Positions 44,039 through 53,716 of a stretch of 64,000 bases of DNA are shown one piece after another. The number at the start of each line of letters is the position of its first letter. Within the stretch, counting starts at the first letter, position 1. The position numbers and the translations under genes are program-made. The notes under the pieces were generated by a model. That model was not told the DNA's origin, did not search any database, and saw only the letters and a list, made by a program, of their open reading frames with translations. Source of the stretch: JAPOQD01 sp964620555 (GTDB lineage: Bacteria > Pseudomonadota > Gammaproteobacteria > Pseudomonadales > Halieaceae); NCBI GenBank assembly GCA_964620555.1, contig CAZUGZ010000004.1, positions 1 through 64,000 of the forward strand, given 5' to 3'.

Positions 44039-45100
44039 TCAGGCGTTGAGGTCGCGGGAGAAATCCAGCATCCGTTGCAGCGGCACCATGGCCTTTTCGA
44101 CCAGTTCCGCGGGCACCTGGATTTCGTTGTCATCGCGTTCGAATACCGTCGCCAGCGTCTCCAGTTCGTTCATGGCCATCCACGGGCAGTTGCCGCAACT
44201 GCGGCAGGTGGCGCCATGGCCGGCAGTGGGGGCAATCAGCAGTTGTTTGCCGGGTACCGCTTTCTGCATCTGGTAGAAAATGCCCTGATCGGTGGCGACG
44301 ATGAGCTGCTGCTGCTCGAGTTCGGCCGCGGCGCGAATCAACTGGGTGGTTGAACCGACCCGGTCGGCCAGTGCAATTACCGCGGCCGGAGACTCCGGAT
44401 GTACCAGCACGGCGGCTTCCGGATACACCTGTTTGAGATCGCGGATGCCGCGCGCCTTGAATTCTTCGTGAACGATGCAGGCCCCGTCCCACATCAGGAT
44501 ATCGGCGCCGGTCCGGCGGCGCACATAATCGCCCAGGTAGCGGTCCGGCGCCCACAAAATCTTCTGTTCCCGCTCGGCCAGGTACTCGGCGACATCCAGC
44601 GCGATACTGGAGGTCACTACCCAATCGGCGCGGGCCTTGACCGCCGCCGAGGTATTGGCGTACACCACCACCGTGCGCTCCGGGTGCTGATCACAAAACG
44701 CTGAAAACTCCTCGATGGGGCAGCCGATATCCAGCGAACAGGTGGCCTCCAGGGTGGGCATCAGGACGCGCTTGTGGGGGGTGAGAATTTTCGCCGTTTC
44801 GCCCATGAAGCGAACTCCGGCCACCACCAGGGTGGCGGCTTCGTGATCGCGTCCGAAGCGGGCCATCTCCAGGGAATCACTGACGCAGCCACCGGTCTGC
44901 TCGGCCAGTGCCTGCACTTCCGGGGCGGTGTAGTAGTGCGCGACCAATACCGCCCGGTGCCGCTTGAGTTGTACCTTGATGCGCTCGATCAGATCCCGTT
45001 TCCGGGCCTCGGACAATTGCCGGTGAACAGTCTGATCCAGGTGTTCCTGCACCTGTTCGCGAATGACTTCCAATCGGGCCGAAGCGATACTCATGGCCAT
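44039..45100 (-). CDS. nadA: Quinolinate synthase
   Basis: NadA condenses iminoaspartate with dihydroxyacetone phosphate to quinolinate in NAD synthesis (353 residues from ATG 45100). It has the [4Fe-4S] cysteines spread through TLEATCSLDIGCPIEEF, DGACIVHEEF and TCRSCGNCPWMAMN, together with the fold motif LVAHYYTAPEVQALAEQTGGCVSDSLEMAR. The frame is open up to 45181, but the extra residues are dissimilar and overlap the divergent gene, so the later ATG is preferred. nadB and nadC are not in the window. Confidence 0.95.
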   Translation of the reverse strand: MAMSIASARLEVIREQVQEHLDQTVHRQLSEARKRDLIERIKVQLKRHRAVLVAHYYTAPEVQALAEQTGGCVSDSLEMARFGRDHEAATLVVAGVRFMGETAKILTPHKRVLMPTLEATCSLDIGCPIEEFSAFCDQHPERTVVVYANTSAAVKARADWVVTSSIALDVAEYLAEREQKILWAPDRYLGDYVRRRTGADILMWDGACIVHEEFKARGIRDLKQVYPEAAVLVHPESPAAVIALADRVGSTTQLIRAAAELEQQQLIVATDQGIFYQMQKAVPGKQLLIAPTAGHGATCRSCGNCPWMAMNELETLATVFERDDNEIQVPAELVEKAMVPLQRMLDFSRDLNA

Positions 45101-45179
45101 GTTATTCGGAAAAACCGAGCTTGGGATACTAGCACAGTCTGAATATTTTCCACTATCATCGGCACTGGTGCGACCGCTC

Positions 45180-46430
45180 ATGAGCGCCCGTGCCGATCTC
45201 CCTGCGGGGAGGCATGCCTCCCGACCCGGATCCCAGCGCTTGACTTCGACAACCCGGCAAAAACCATTGATGATTGCGGCCTACCTGCCGGCCTTTCTGA
45301 TGGCCACTGCCGTTCACGTCTTCCTGATACTGCTGCCACTGCACGTGCTGGACATCGGCGGCAGCCCGGCGGCGGCGTCCTTCGTGGTACTCGGGCTCGG
45401 CCTCGGCATGTTGGCGTGCGATATTCCGGTGGGGTTTCTCGCCAGTCGCTTCGGCGACAAGCGCATCCTGTTGGCCGGCACCGGCGTGGCGTCACTGGCG
45501 AGCTTTTGCGTTCCACTGTCGGGGCACCTGGGATTCCTGTTCGCCATGGCCGTGTTGCGCGGTGCCGCGTCCTCCGCCTGGATCCTGGGTCTGCTGTCGC
45601 ACATTACGGCTGCGCTGCCCGCCAATCAACGGGGGCGGGCGATTTCAGTCTTTGGCGGGGCCATGCGCTTTGGCGTGCTGGTCGGCCCGCTGGCGGGCGG
45701 GTCGATTGCCACCGCCTTCGGTTACGAGGCTGCCTTCCTGGTTGCCGGGGTCTGTTCGCTGGCCGCCTTTGCTATCGTCCTGACGCAAACCTATCCCGGC
45801 CACGTCGGCGACGCGGCGCAAGCCCCTGCCCTGTCCCGGCTGAAATCGGTAATTTCCGGCAATATCCGCATCTTCATGACCGCGGGGTACGCCGCGCTGG
45901 GCCTGCAGATGATGCGTGCCGGACGGCAATTGCTGATTCCGTTGTTTGGCTATGGCATGGGGCTGGAGGCGTCGAGCATCGGCCTGATCTTTTCCCTGTC
46001 CGCCCTGGTGGATATGACGCTGTTTTATCCGGCCGGCATGGCCATGGACCACTACGGGCGCAAGCGGGTGGGTGTTCCCTCACTGACCCTGTTCGCGGCC
46101 GGTCTGGCACTGCTGGCCATGGCCGATTCATTGGCGGGCCTGCTCGCGGTGGGCCTGTTGCTGGGTTTCGCCAATGGCCTGGGAAGCGGTTTCATTCTGA
46201 CCATGGGTTCCGACCTCGCTCCCGTGCAGCGCCGCGCCGAGTTTCTCGGTGCCTGGCGCGTGCTCGGCGATGGCGGAATGGTGGTCGCGCCCCTCCTGAT
46301 CGGCACGCTGGTGGCGACCTCCACACTGGCTGTCGCGGCGTTTGCGGTGGCCGGGGTCGGCGCATCCGCAACCCTGGTTTTGTGGCGCTGGGTCGACGAA
46401 ACCCTCAAGCGGAGCAGCTCCTCAAAGTGA
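45180..46430 (+). CDS. MFS transporter
   Basis: This is a 416-residue major facilitator transporter with 12 predicted membrane helices and the MFS loop motifs GFLASRFGDKRILLAG (about residue 94) and AMDHYGRKRVG (about 290). The start at 45180 overlaps nothing coding if nadA begins at 45100; a later ATG (45270) immediately precedes the first helix and is also possible. The substrate cannot be told. It is divergent from nadA with a short shared promoter region. Confidence 0.82.
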   Translation: MSARADLPAGRHASRPGSQRLTSTTRQKPLMIAAYLPAFLMATAVHVFLILLPLHVLDIGGSPAAASFVVLGLGLGMLACDIPVGFLASRFGDKRILLAGTGVASLASFCVPLSGHLGFLFAMAVLRGAASSAWILGLLSHITAALPANQRGRAISVFGGAMRFGVLVGPLAGGSIATAFGYEAAFLVAGVCSLAAFAIVLTQTYPGHVGDAAQAPALSRLKSVISGNIRIFMTAGYAALGLQMMRAGRQLLIPLFGYGMGLEASSIGLIFSLSALVDMTLFYPAGMAMDHYGRKRVGVPSLTLFAAGLALLAMADSLAGLLAVGLLLGFANGLGSGFILTMGSDLAPVQRRAEFLGAWRVLGDGGMVVAPLLIGTLVATSTLAVAAFAVAGVGASATLVLWRWVDETLKRSSSSK

Positions 46431-46465
46431 GGCGAAAGGAATCACCCGCTGAATTTGATTGCCAC

Positions 46466-47275
46466 TCACTGCAGGAATTCGGGCCAGTCGCGATCGACCC
46501 GGCCCCGCCACTGCGGCGAGCGGCGCTCGAACCAGGCCCGCCCCCCCTCTTCCGCATCGGGTTGCCGCATACTGTAACGCAATGCCCGGGTCTCCAACTC
46601 GATCATGGCCTCCCTCGTCAGCTCGTGGCTGCGCCACAGCATGCGCTTGTGCAGGGCCATGACCAGTGGGGCGCAGTTGGCTGCCATATCGGCGGCAATT
46701 TCCATGGCGGTTTCCAGCACCTGTTGCGCCGGCACCACGCGACCGGCCAGGCCCCACTCGGTCGCCTCCGCACCGCTCAGGCGATCGGCGCGAACCAGCA
46801 GTTCAAAGGCACGCTCAAAGCCGACCAGCCTGGGCAAAACGTGCGCAGCGGCGAAATCCGCCACCACTCCGCGACGGTTCTGCAGCAGGCCGTAACGGCC
46901 TTCGATGGCAAAGACACGCAGGTCGGCCTGCAGGGCGAGGCTCAGCCCGACCCCGATGGCATGGCCGTTGCAGGCGGCAATGACCGGTTTGCGCAGCTCC
47001 CAGGCCTGGAAACTCAGTGGGCAGGAACTGGACCCCGATTCCATTTGCTCCCCGGTGAAAGTCCCTGCACCGGCGCTCATATCGGCCCCCGCGCAAAAGG
47101 CCTTGCCCGCGCCCGTCACCACCACCACGCGAACCTCATCGTCGTCGTCACAGCGCCGGTAGGCTTCTCCCAAACCGTCTATCATCGGTTGGGTAAAGGT
47201 ATTCAACTCCTCGGGCCGATCAAAGGTAATGACGGCAATGCCGTCCTGCAGTTCCAGCCGGATCGCATCGTTCAT
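46466..47275 (-). CDS. Enoyl-CoA hydratase/isomerase family protein
   Basis: This is a crotonase-fold protein (269 residues). The oxyanion-hole motifs are GKAFCAGADMSAGAG (about residues 57-71) and ACNGHAIGVGLSLALQADLRVF (about 100-121). At the usual catalytic glutamate positions the sequence reads NRRGVVADFAAAHVLPRLVG; one of the two glutamates typical of hydratases seems absent, which would favour an isomerase or other crotonase-type reaction. It stands alone between an MFS transporter and a GltB-like enzyme, so its pathway is open. Confidence 0.85.
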   Translation of the reverse strand: MNDAIRLELQDGIAVITFDRPEELNTFTQPMIDGLGEAYRRCDDDDEVRVVVVTGAGKAFCAGADMSAGAGTFTGEQMESGSSSCPLSFQAWELRKPVIAACNGHAIGVGLSLALQADLRVFAIEGRYGLLQNRRGVVADFAAAHVLPRLVGFERAFELLVRADRLSGAEATEWGLAGRVVPAQQVLETAMEIAADMAANCAPLVMALHKRMLWRSHELTREAMIELETRALRYSMRQPDAEEGGRAWFERRSPQWRGRVDRDWPEFLQ

Positions 47276-47476
47276 CCGGGTTCACCTCCCTACTGGTTGT
47301 CCGATCGACGCCGACGACGACCCGCCGTCGGGGCTCGGCGGATTCTACTGCACAAAAGTCGGCGTTACCCGCGCCGCCCGGCGCCGCGACCCGGCGCCAC
47401 GGGATGGCGCCAATTGAAGTCCGGCGGGCATCGGCGCTAGGATAGGGATTGCATTCACCAGCCCGGGGGCCGCGAG

Positions 47477-48952
47477 ATGTTCAGTATCGTTGAATTCCTG
47501 GCCGAGCTTTTTGTCCTGGTCCTCGGTTTGGGTGCTCTGCTGGTAGTGGTCCTCTACATTGTCGACCGCTCCCAGACCCAGCACGCCATTCGCCGCAATT
47601 TTCCGGTGGTCGGTCGCTTCCGCTACTGGTTCGAGCACATGGGCGAGTTTTTTCGCCAGTACTTCTTCGCCATGGACCGGGAGGAGATGCCCTTCAACCG
47701 GGCGGAACGAAGCTGGGTCTATCGGGCCGCCAAGGGGGTGAACAACACGGTCGCCTTCGGCTCGACCCGCGACCTGAAACCCCGGGGCACCGTCATTTTC
47801 GTCAATTGCCCCTATCCGACCCTGGAGCGGGATGCGGTGGAGACCAGTCCGCTAACCATCGGCCCCCACTGCCGCAAACCCTATACCACTGCGTCCCTGT
47901 TCAATATCTCGGGAATGAGTTACGGCGCGGTCTCCCGCCCCGCGGTATTGGCCCTGTCCAACGGCGCGCGGATGGCGGGGCTGTGGATGAACACCGGGGA
48001 GGGCGCCCTGTCGCCCTGGCACCTGGAGGGCGGAGCCGACCTGGTCTTTCAGATCGGCACCGCCAAGTACGGGGTTCGGGACGAGGACGGGGCACTGTCG
48101 GATCAGCGCCTGGCGGAGTTGGCGACCCACGAGCAGGTCAGGATGTTCGAGATCAAGCTTTCCCAGGGCGCCAAGCCCGGCAAGGGTGGAATTCTCCCCG
48201 GGGAAAAGGTCACCGGGGAGATCGCCGGCATTCGCTTCATCCCCGTGGGTCAGGACTCCATCAGCCCGAATCGGCATCCGGAAGTCGATTCGGAAACGGA
48301 TTTGCTCGACCTGATCCAACGTGTGCGCCAGGTCACCGGCAAACCCACCGGATTCAAGACGGTAATCGGCGCCTACGGCTGGCTGGAGACACTGTGTGAG
48401 GAAATCCTCGCCCGCGGCGAGGACAGTGCGCCGGACTTCATCACCATCGACAGCGCCGACGGCGGCACCGGGGCGGCGCCCATGAGCCTGATCGACTACA
48501 TGGGGCTGCCGATCAAGGAAAGTCTGCCCCTGGCCGTGGACATCCTCAAACGCTACGGCCTGCGCGAGCGGATCAAGGTGATCGCCAGCGGCAAGCTGAT
48601 CACCCCGGGCGAGGTGGCCTGGGCCCTGTGTGCGGGAGCCGATTTCGTCGTGTCGGCGCGTGGCTTCATGTTTGCCCTGGGCTGCATCCAGGCCCTGCAG
48701 TGCAACCGCAATACCTGCCCGACGGGTATCACCACCCACGACAGGAAGCTGCAACGCGGCCTGGACCCGGAGGACAAGGCCGAGCGGGTGCGGCGCTACG
48801 CCCAGGCCATGGTCAAGGAAGTGGGGGTGATCGCGCACTCGTGCGGCGTCCCGGAACCGCGCCGACTCAAGCGCTTTCACTGCCGCGTGGTGCAACAGGA
48901 CGGACGCTCGGTGCCACTGGACGAGTTGTACCCCGACCAGCGACCGGGGTGA
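47477..48952 (+). CDS. FMN-binding glutamate synthase family protein
   Basis: This 491-residue protein has the glutamate synthase (GltB) alpha/beta-barrel with FMN and 3Fe-4S-type features: ISGMSYGAVSRPAVLALSNGARMAG (about 145-169), the conserved lysine in IKLSQGAKPGKGG, and FITIDSADGGTGAAP (about 315). The cysteine cluster CIQALQCNRNTCPTGI is present near residue 405. A hydrophobic N-terminal helix (VEFLAELFVLVLGLGALLVVVLYIV) suggests membrane attachment. It lacks the glutaminase and GXGXG domains of full glutamate synthase, so it is a stand-alone barrel form of unsettled substrate. Confidence 0.9.
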   Translation: MFSIVEFLAELFVLVLGLGALLVVVLYIVDRSQTQHAIRRNFPVVGRFRYWFEHMGEFFRQYFFAMDREEMPFNRAERSWVYRAAKGVNNTVAFGSTRDLKPRGTVIFVNCPYPTLERDAVETSPLTIGPHCRKPYTTASLFNISGMSYGAVSRPAVLALSNGARMAGLWMNTGEGALSPWHLEGGADLVFQIGTAKYGVRDEDGALSDQRLAELATHEQVRMFEIKLSQGAKPGKGGILPGEKVTGEIAGIRFIPVGQDSISPNRHPEVDSETDLLDLIQRVRQVTGKPTGFKTVIGAYGWLETLCEEILARGEDSAPDFITIDSADGGTGAAPMSLIDYMGLPIKESLPLAVDILKRYGLRERIKVIASGKLITPGEVAWALCAGADFVVSARGFMFALGCIQALQCNRNTCPTGITTHDRKLQRGLDPEDKAERVRRYAQAMVKEVGVIAHSCGVPEPRRLKRFHCRVVQQDGRSVPLDELYPDQRPG

Positions 48953-48962
48953 GTCGCCGGGG

Positions 48963-50768
48963 CTACGGCACCTCCAGCGGGCAATCGGTACACAATACCG
49001 TCGCGGTGGGCTGGCTGATATCTTCCAGCATCGACAACAGAGAGGCCAGGCGGGCGGAGAAACGTCCGTTGGCCGATTCGGCGTGCAAACCCAGGTAGAC
49101 GGAAAAACGCTGCAATAACTGCACCCCCAGCGGCGGCTCCTGGGTCACGTAGTTGACCCGGTAGTCCACCAGTTCCGCCGCCCCGGCAACCGCCTCGATG
49201 GTATCCTCCAGCCCGCCCAGTTCATCGATCAGGCCCAGTTCCAACGCCCGTGGCGCCAGCCAGACACGCCCCCCCGCGATGGAGCGAATGTACTCCGCTT
49301 CCCGCTCGCGGTCGGTGGCTACCTGGTCTATGAAACGCTGGTAGGCGCTGCTCGCCCACTGGGCGAAGATGGCGTCGAGTCCGGCATCCACGCCCTGCTC
49401 GATCCCCCAGCCGGCGTACTTCGAGGTAGTTACCCCATCGAAGTGGATACCCGCATAATCGAAGACGTTTTCCAGGGTGCCGAAGGCCACGGCCACCCCA
49501 ATCGAACCGGTAATGGTTACCGGTTCGGCGAAGATGCGGTCGGCGGGGGTACTCACCCAGACCCCACCCGAGGCCGCCACGTCACCCATGGAGACGTAGA
49601 CCGGTATATCGCGGCTGCGCGCCGCCACCAATTCATCCCGAATCAGGTCGCTGGCAATGATGGAACCGCCGGGGCTGTTGACCCGCAACACCAGGGCGCG
49701 GGTGTCCTCGTGTTCGTAGGCCTGCCGAATCAGGCGGGCCGTGTCATGGCTACCGGCTACGCCCGGGCCCATCGAGCCCTCCTGGATGACCCCCTGCACA
49801 AACACTACCGCAACCGCCGCGCTGGAATCGTCAGCCTCCGGCTCCAACTGCTCAAAATACGCGCCGGCGCTGATATGCGGGTAGGTGTCCTGGCCCTCCC
49901 GTTCCGACTTGCCGAAACGTTCGATCATCTGGGCCCGGAATTCAGGGTAGCTCCGCGTCCCGTCGATCAAACCGTGGGCCTCTGCATAGGCCAGATTGTG
50001 GTAGCCGGCTTCAAGGAAAAAGGTGGCCGGATGCTGGTCGGCCATGGTTTGCAGCAATTCCGGTTGCAGGCCCCTCGCTTCGGCAATTTTTTCCTTTATT
50101 TCGGCCCAGATCGGCACCACCAGTTGTTCGCGTTGCTGGCGGTCGGGCTCGGACATGTCGTTTCTGGTCAGGCCCTCCGTCGCCGATTTGTAATCGCCCT
50201 GGGAATAGTTATGGATGGTGATTTTCAACTTTTCGGTGAATTCGCGAATGTAATTGCGGTAGCCGCCCAGGCCGGAGAGGGCCACTACGCCCGAGGGATG
50301 CACGTAGACCTCGTTGGCCTGCGCTGCCATCAGGTAAGAACCCGTAGTCAAGCGTTCGCTGTAGGCGATCACCGGTTTGCCCGTGGCGCGGAGGGCGGCC
50401 AGTTCATCGGCGATATTGAGCGCCGTACCGAAACCGGCAAAACCCGCGTCGCTGAAATCGAGCAGCACCCCGGCCAGACGCTCATCCTCAGCGGCGGCGC
50501 GAATCAGGGTGATCAGGTCGCGTGCCTGTACCTGTGGGGAGGTTGGTACGGCGAACGGATTGGTAAATTCGGTGGGATACACCTCCTGGTCCACGATGGT
50601 CCCTTCCGGGGCCAGAATCAGCAGTTTACCCTCGGGATCCACCGGTTCGGGCCGCTGTTGCAGCAGGGCCGCCACCAAAGCAACCAACACTGCAAGGGTC
50701 AGCAGGTTGAGGGTCCACACCCGCAACGAGGTTAAAATCGCTCCGATCTTCCTCAGCAATTTTCTCAC
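48963..50768 (-). CDS. sppA: Signal peptide peptidase SppA, 67-kDa type
   Basis: SppA degrades cleaved signal peptides in the inner membrane (601 residues). An N-terminal membrane helix (VWTLNLLTLAVLVALVAALL) is followed by two tandem peptidase domains. The general-base lysine is in GDYKSATEGLTRNDMS (N-domain, about residue 200), and the nucleophile serine is in GDVAASGGVWVSTPADRIFAEP (C-domain, about 405), matching the Ser-Lys dyad split across domains in E. coli SppA. It is divergent from aroK. Confidence 0.93.
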   Translation of the reverse strand: MRKLLRKIGAILTSLRVWTLNLLTLAVLVALVAALLQQRPEPVDPEGKLLILAPEGTIVDQEVYPTEFTNPFAVPTSPQVQARDLITLIRAAAEDERLAGVLLDFSDAGFAGFGTALNIADELAALRATGKPVIAYSERLTTGSYLMAAQANEVYVHPSGVVALSGLGGYRNYIREFTEKLKITIHNYSQGDYKSATEGLTRNDMSEPDRQQREQLVVPIWAEIKEKIAEARGLQPELLQTMADQHPATFFLEAGYHNLAYAEAHGLIDGTRSYPEFRAQMIERFGKSEREGQDTYPHISAGAYFEQLEPEADDSSAAVAVVFVQGVIQEGSMGPGVAGSHDTARLIRQAYEHEDTRALVLRVNSPGGSIIASDLIRDELVAARSRDIPVYVSMGDVAASGGVWVSTPADRIFAEPVTITGSIGVAVAFGTLENVFDYAGIHFDGVTTSKYAGWGIEQGVDAGLDAIFAQWASSAYQRFIDQVATDREREAEYIRSIAGGRVWLAPRALELGLIDELGGLEDTIEAVAGAAELVDYRVNYVTQEPPLGVQLLQRFSVYLGLHAESANGRFSARLASLLSMLEDISQPTATVLCTDCPLEVP

Positions 50769-50823
50769 GTCACTACTCCGTCAAAACAGGTCGGTACGCG
50801 CATCATACCAATAATGTCCCCGC

Positions 50824-50879
50824 CGGGCCGGGCGGGCCAGCTGCCACACCCCGACCGGGGGGGGACGCCGCCCGGCCCG
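50824..50879. repeat. 12-bp inverted repeat in the sppA-aroK divergent region
   Basis: CGGGCCGGGCGG at 50824-50835 is matched exactly in reverse complement by 50868-50879. The intervening 32 bases contain a smaller CCCC/GGGG pairing and a run of eight G. It lies between divergent genes and would form a very stable stem; a regulatory or terminating role is possible. No clear promoter elements were found around it. Confidence 0.55.
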
Positions 50880-50899
50880 TTTGCAGTACAATTCCGCCC

Positions 50900-51406
50900 A
50901 TGCTCGAGACCATCAGCCTCATCGGCATGCCCGGTGCCGGAAAGTCCACGGTAGGGGTGGTGCTGGCCAAGTCCCTGGGGCTCAATTTCGTCGACACCGA
51001 CCTGCTGATCCAGGTGCGCCATGGGGCCACTCTGCAACAGATTCTGGAGCGCGAGGGCTACCTGCAACTGCGCCGATACGAGCACCAGGTATTGCTGGAT
51101 ATGCCACTGGAACAGCGCCTGATCGCCACGGGTGGCAGCGCAATCTACAGCGATCGCGGCATGCGGCGCCTGGCCGCGGCGGGGCCGGTGGTGTTCCTCG
51201 AGGTCGACCTGCCGGAGATACTGTCTCGAATCGGCGATGTGGAACAGCGCGGTCTGGCCCGGCCGCCGGGTTGCCCGCTGGCCGAGGTCTACCGGGAGCG
51301 GTTGCCCTATTACCAGCGTTACGCCGAATTCAGCGTACCCCAGCGGTGCCAGACCAGCGTCGAGGCAACTGCCGGGTACATTGCCCGCTGGCTGCAAAGC
51401 CGCTAA
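50900..51406 (+). CDS. aroK: Shikimate kinase
   Basis: This enzyme phosphorylates shikimate with ATP in the aromatic amino acid pathway (168 residues). Walker A is GMPGAGKST (residues 9-17), the substrate-binding GGSAIYSDRGMRRL is near residue 77, and RPPGCPLAEVYRERLPYYQRYAE provides the lid arginines. Length is typical. aroB, its usual neighbour, is absent here; rnr follows 78 bases later. Confidence 0.85.
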   Translation: MLETISLIGMPGAGKSTVGVVLAKSLGLNFVDTDLLIQVRHGATLQQILEREGYLQLRRYEHQVLLDMPLEQRLIATGGSAIYSDRGMRRLAAAGPVVFLEVDLPEILSRIGDVEQRGLARPPGCPLAEVYRERLPYYQRYAEFSVPQRCQTSVEATAGYIARWLQSR

Positions 51407-51484
51407 CCGATCCGGGCGAGGCAGCCGGGCGGGTTCTCGCGTATACTGGGACGTACCACTTTCCGCTCCGAAAAGACCCGTTCC

Positions 51485-53701
51485 ATGGACCCTCACGCCC
51501 GACGTGAACGACGCAAGTATGCCAATCCCATTGCCAGCCGCGAACGGATTCAGCAGGTACTGGCCGAACAGGACCAACCACTCGACTACCAGCGCCTGTG
51601 CGAATTGTTGGAGATTTCCGATGCGGACCAGCAGACCGCCCTGCGCAAGCGACTGCGCGCCATGGAGCGGGACGGACAACTGCTGGTCAACCGCAGGGGC
51701 GATTACGGCCTGGTGGACAAGATGGACCTGGTCCACGGATGGGTCATCGGTCACCGGGATGGTTTCGGTTTCCTGCGGCCACTGGCTGGTGGCGATGACC
51801 TGTTTCTCGGTGCGGGCCAGATGGCGCTGGTATTCGACGGCGACGAAATACTGGCGCAGGTGACCGGCACCGACCATCGCGGGCGCAGGGAGGGCCGGGT
51901 AATCGAAGTGCTGAAGCGCGGCCTCGGCGAAGTGGTGGGTCGCTACCACGAACAGAGCGGAATAGGCGAACTGATCCCGGAAAACCCGCGAATACGGCAC
52001 GAGGTACTGATCCCCCCCGGGGAAAACCTCGGTGCCAGCCCCGGCCAGATGGTCTGTGCGGAAATCACCCACTGGCCGACCCGCCGCTTGCGGGCCAAGG
52101 GGCGGGTCACGGAAATACTGGGACGGCCCCTGGACCCGGGGATGGAAATCGACGTGGCGATTCGCTCCCATCAACTTCCCCACACCTGGCCCGCGGCGGT
52201 CCTGCAGGAGATCGACGGCCTGGCAGAGGACCCCGGCGAGGCCGACAAACGGCACCGGGTGGATTTGCGCAAGCTGCCCTTTGTAACCATCGATGGGGAG
52301 GACGCCCAGGACTTCGACGACGCCGTGTATTGCGAGAAAAGCGACAGCGGCTGGCGCCTCTGGGTGGCGATTGCCGACGTCTCCCACTACGTGCGGCCGG
52401 GCACAGCATTGGATGAAGAGGCCCGGAACCGGGGTAACTCGGTATATTTCCCCGGCCGGGTGCTGCCGATGTTGCCGGAACCGTTGAGCAATGGGCTGTG
52501 TTCGCTGAAGCCGGGCTCGGACCGCCTGGCCATGGTCTGCGAAATGGAGATCTCCGGGGACGGCGAACTGACCGACTTCCGGTTCCGCGAAGCCGTCATT
52601 CACTCCCACGCCCGCCTCAGCTATACCCAGGCGGGCGCGGCACTGGCAAGCGGCAGCGGCCGCGGATTGCCCGGCGGCAAATCGCTGCCGGTCCTGCAAC
52701 GATTGCACGACCTGTACCAGGTGTTGCTGGGCGCCCGCCAGCGCCGGGGAGCCATCGATTTTGAAACGGTGGAAACGCGCATACAGTTCGATCAGCACAG
52801 CAAGATCGAGGCCTTCGTGCCGGTGCAGCGCAACGACGCCCACAAGCTGATCGAAGAGTGCATGCTGTGCGCCAATGTAGCCACCGCAGAGTTCCTGCAG
52901 GCCCGCGAAATTCCCCTGCTGTTCCGGGTACACCAGGGACCCGGCGACGAAAAGCTGACAAATTTGCGCAGCTACCTGGGCCTCCTGGGGCTGGACCTGA
53001 GCGGTGGGCAGAAACCCACGGCGAGGGACTACCAGGCGCTGCTGAACCGCGTCAGGGCGCGGGAAGATTTCCAGGTGATTCAGACCATGATGCTGCGCTC
53101 GCTCAGCCAGGCGCGCTACCAGCCGCACAACGAGGGTCACTTCGGCCTGGGCTACCCGGCCTACGCCCATTTCACCTCCCCCATCCGCCGCTATCCCGAT
53201 CTGCTGGCGCACCGGGGCATTCGCCTGCTGTTGCAGGGTGGCGCCGCAAAGCGGCGGACCCGCAAGAAAATGTTTCCCTACGACAACGCGGCGATGGCGG
53301 TGTTTGGCGAGCACTGTTCGATGACCGAAAGACGCGCCGACGACGCCACCCGCGAAGTGGATACCTGGCTCAAGTGTGAATACCTGCAGGATCGAGTGGG
53401 GGAGGAATTCGCCGGCCTGGTGGCTGCGGTCACCGGTTTCGGGATATTCGTCGAACTGAGCGATGTCCACGTGGACGGGTTGGTACACATCAGCACCCTG
53501 CCCTCCGACTACTACCACTTCGACGAGGTCGGCAAATGTCTCGTCGGCGAGCGCAGTGGCCGCCGCTTCGGCCTGGGGGATTCCGTATCGGTGCGCGTGG
53601 TCCGGGTAGACCTGGAACAGAAAAAAATCGACTTGGAACTGGTTGGCAGCAGTCCGCGGCGGGGACGGGGCCGCAGGCGCTCCAGGAATCGGCATGGCTG
53701 A
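51485..53701 (+). CDS. rnr: Ribonuclease R
   Basis: RNase R is a processive 3'-5' exonuclease that degrades structured RNA (738 residues). It has the N-terminal winged helix (SRERIQQVLAEQDQPLDYQRLCELLEI), cold-shock domains, the RNB motif FVTIDGEDAQDFDDAVYCE (about 270-288) with the catalytic aspartates, and an S1 domain (FGIFVELSDVHVDGLVHIS) before a basic tail (RRGRGRRRSRNRHG). The order rnr-rlmB is conserved in Gammaproteobacteria. It is about 70 residues shorter than the E. coli enzyme, mainly in the tail. Confidence 0.95.
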   Translation: MDPHARRERRKYANPIASRERIQQVLAEQDQPLDYQRLCELLEISDADQQTALRKRLRAMERDGQLLVNRRGDYGLVDKMDLVHGWVIGHRDGFGFLRPLAGGDDLFLGAGQMALVFDGDEILAQVTGTDHRGRREGRVIEVLKRGLGEVVGRYHEQSGIGELIPENPRIRHEVLIPPGENLGASPGQMVCAEITHWPTRRLRAKGRVTEILGRPLDPGMEIDVAIRSHQLPHTWPAAVLQEIDGLAEDPGEADKRHRVDLRKLPFVTIDGEDAQDFDDAVYCEKSDSGWRLWVAIADVSHYVRPGTALDEEARNRGNSVYFPGRVLPMLPEPLSNGLCSLKPGSDRLAMVCEMEISGDGELTDFRFREAVIHSHARLSYTQAGAALASGSGRGLPGGKSLPVLQRLHDLYQVLLGARQRRGAIDFETVETRIQFDQHSKIEAFVPVQRNDAHKLIEECMLCANVATAEFLQAREIPLLFRVHQGPGDEKLTNLRSYLGLLGLDLSGGQKPTARDYQALLNRVRAREDFQVIQTMMLRSLSQARYQPHNEGHFGLGYPAYAHFTSPIRRYPDLLAHRGIRLLLQGGAAKRRTRKKMFPYDNAAMAVFGEHCSMTERRADDATREVDTWLKCEYLQDRVGEEFAGLVAAVTGFGIFVELSDVHVDGLVHISTLPSDYYHFDEVGKCLVGERSGRRFGLGDSVSVRVVRVDLEQKKIDLELVGSSPRRGRGRRRSRNRHG

Positions 53702-53716
53702 CTTTCAGCGATCCCG

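Noticed and set aside
50765..53695. A very long open reading frame (about 976 codons) on the minus strand over rnr.
   Set aside because: It is antisense to a clearly conserved gene; high-GC codon use suppresses stops in that frame. The same explains long antisense frames over nuoG, nuoL, nuoM and nadA.
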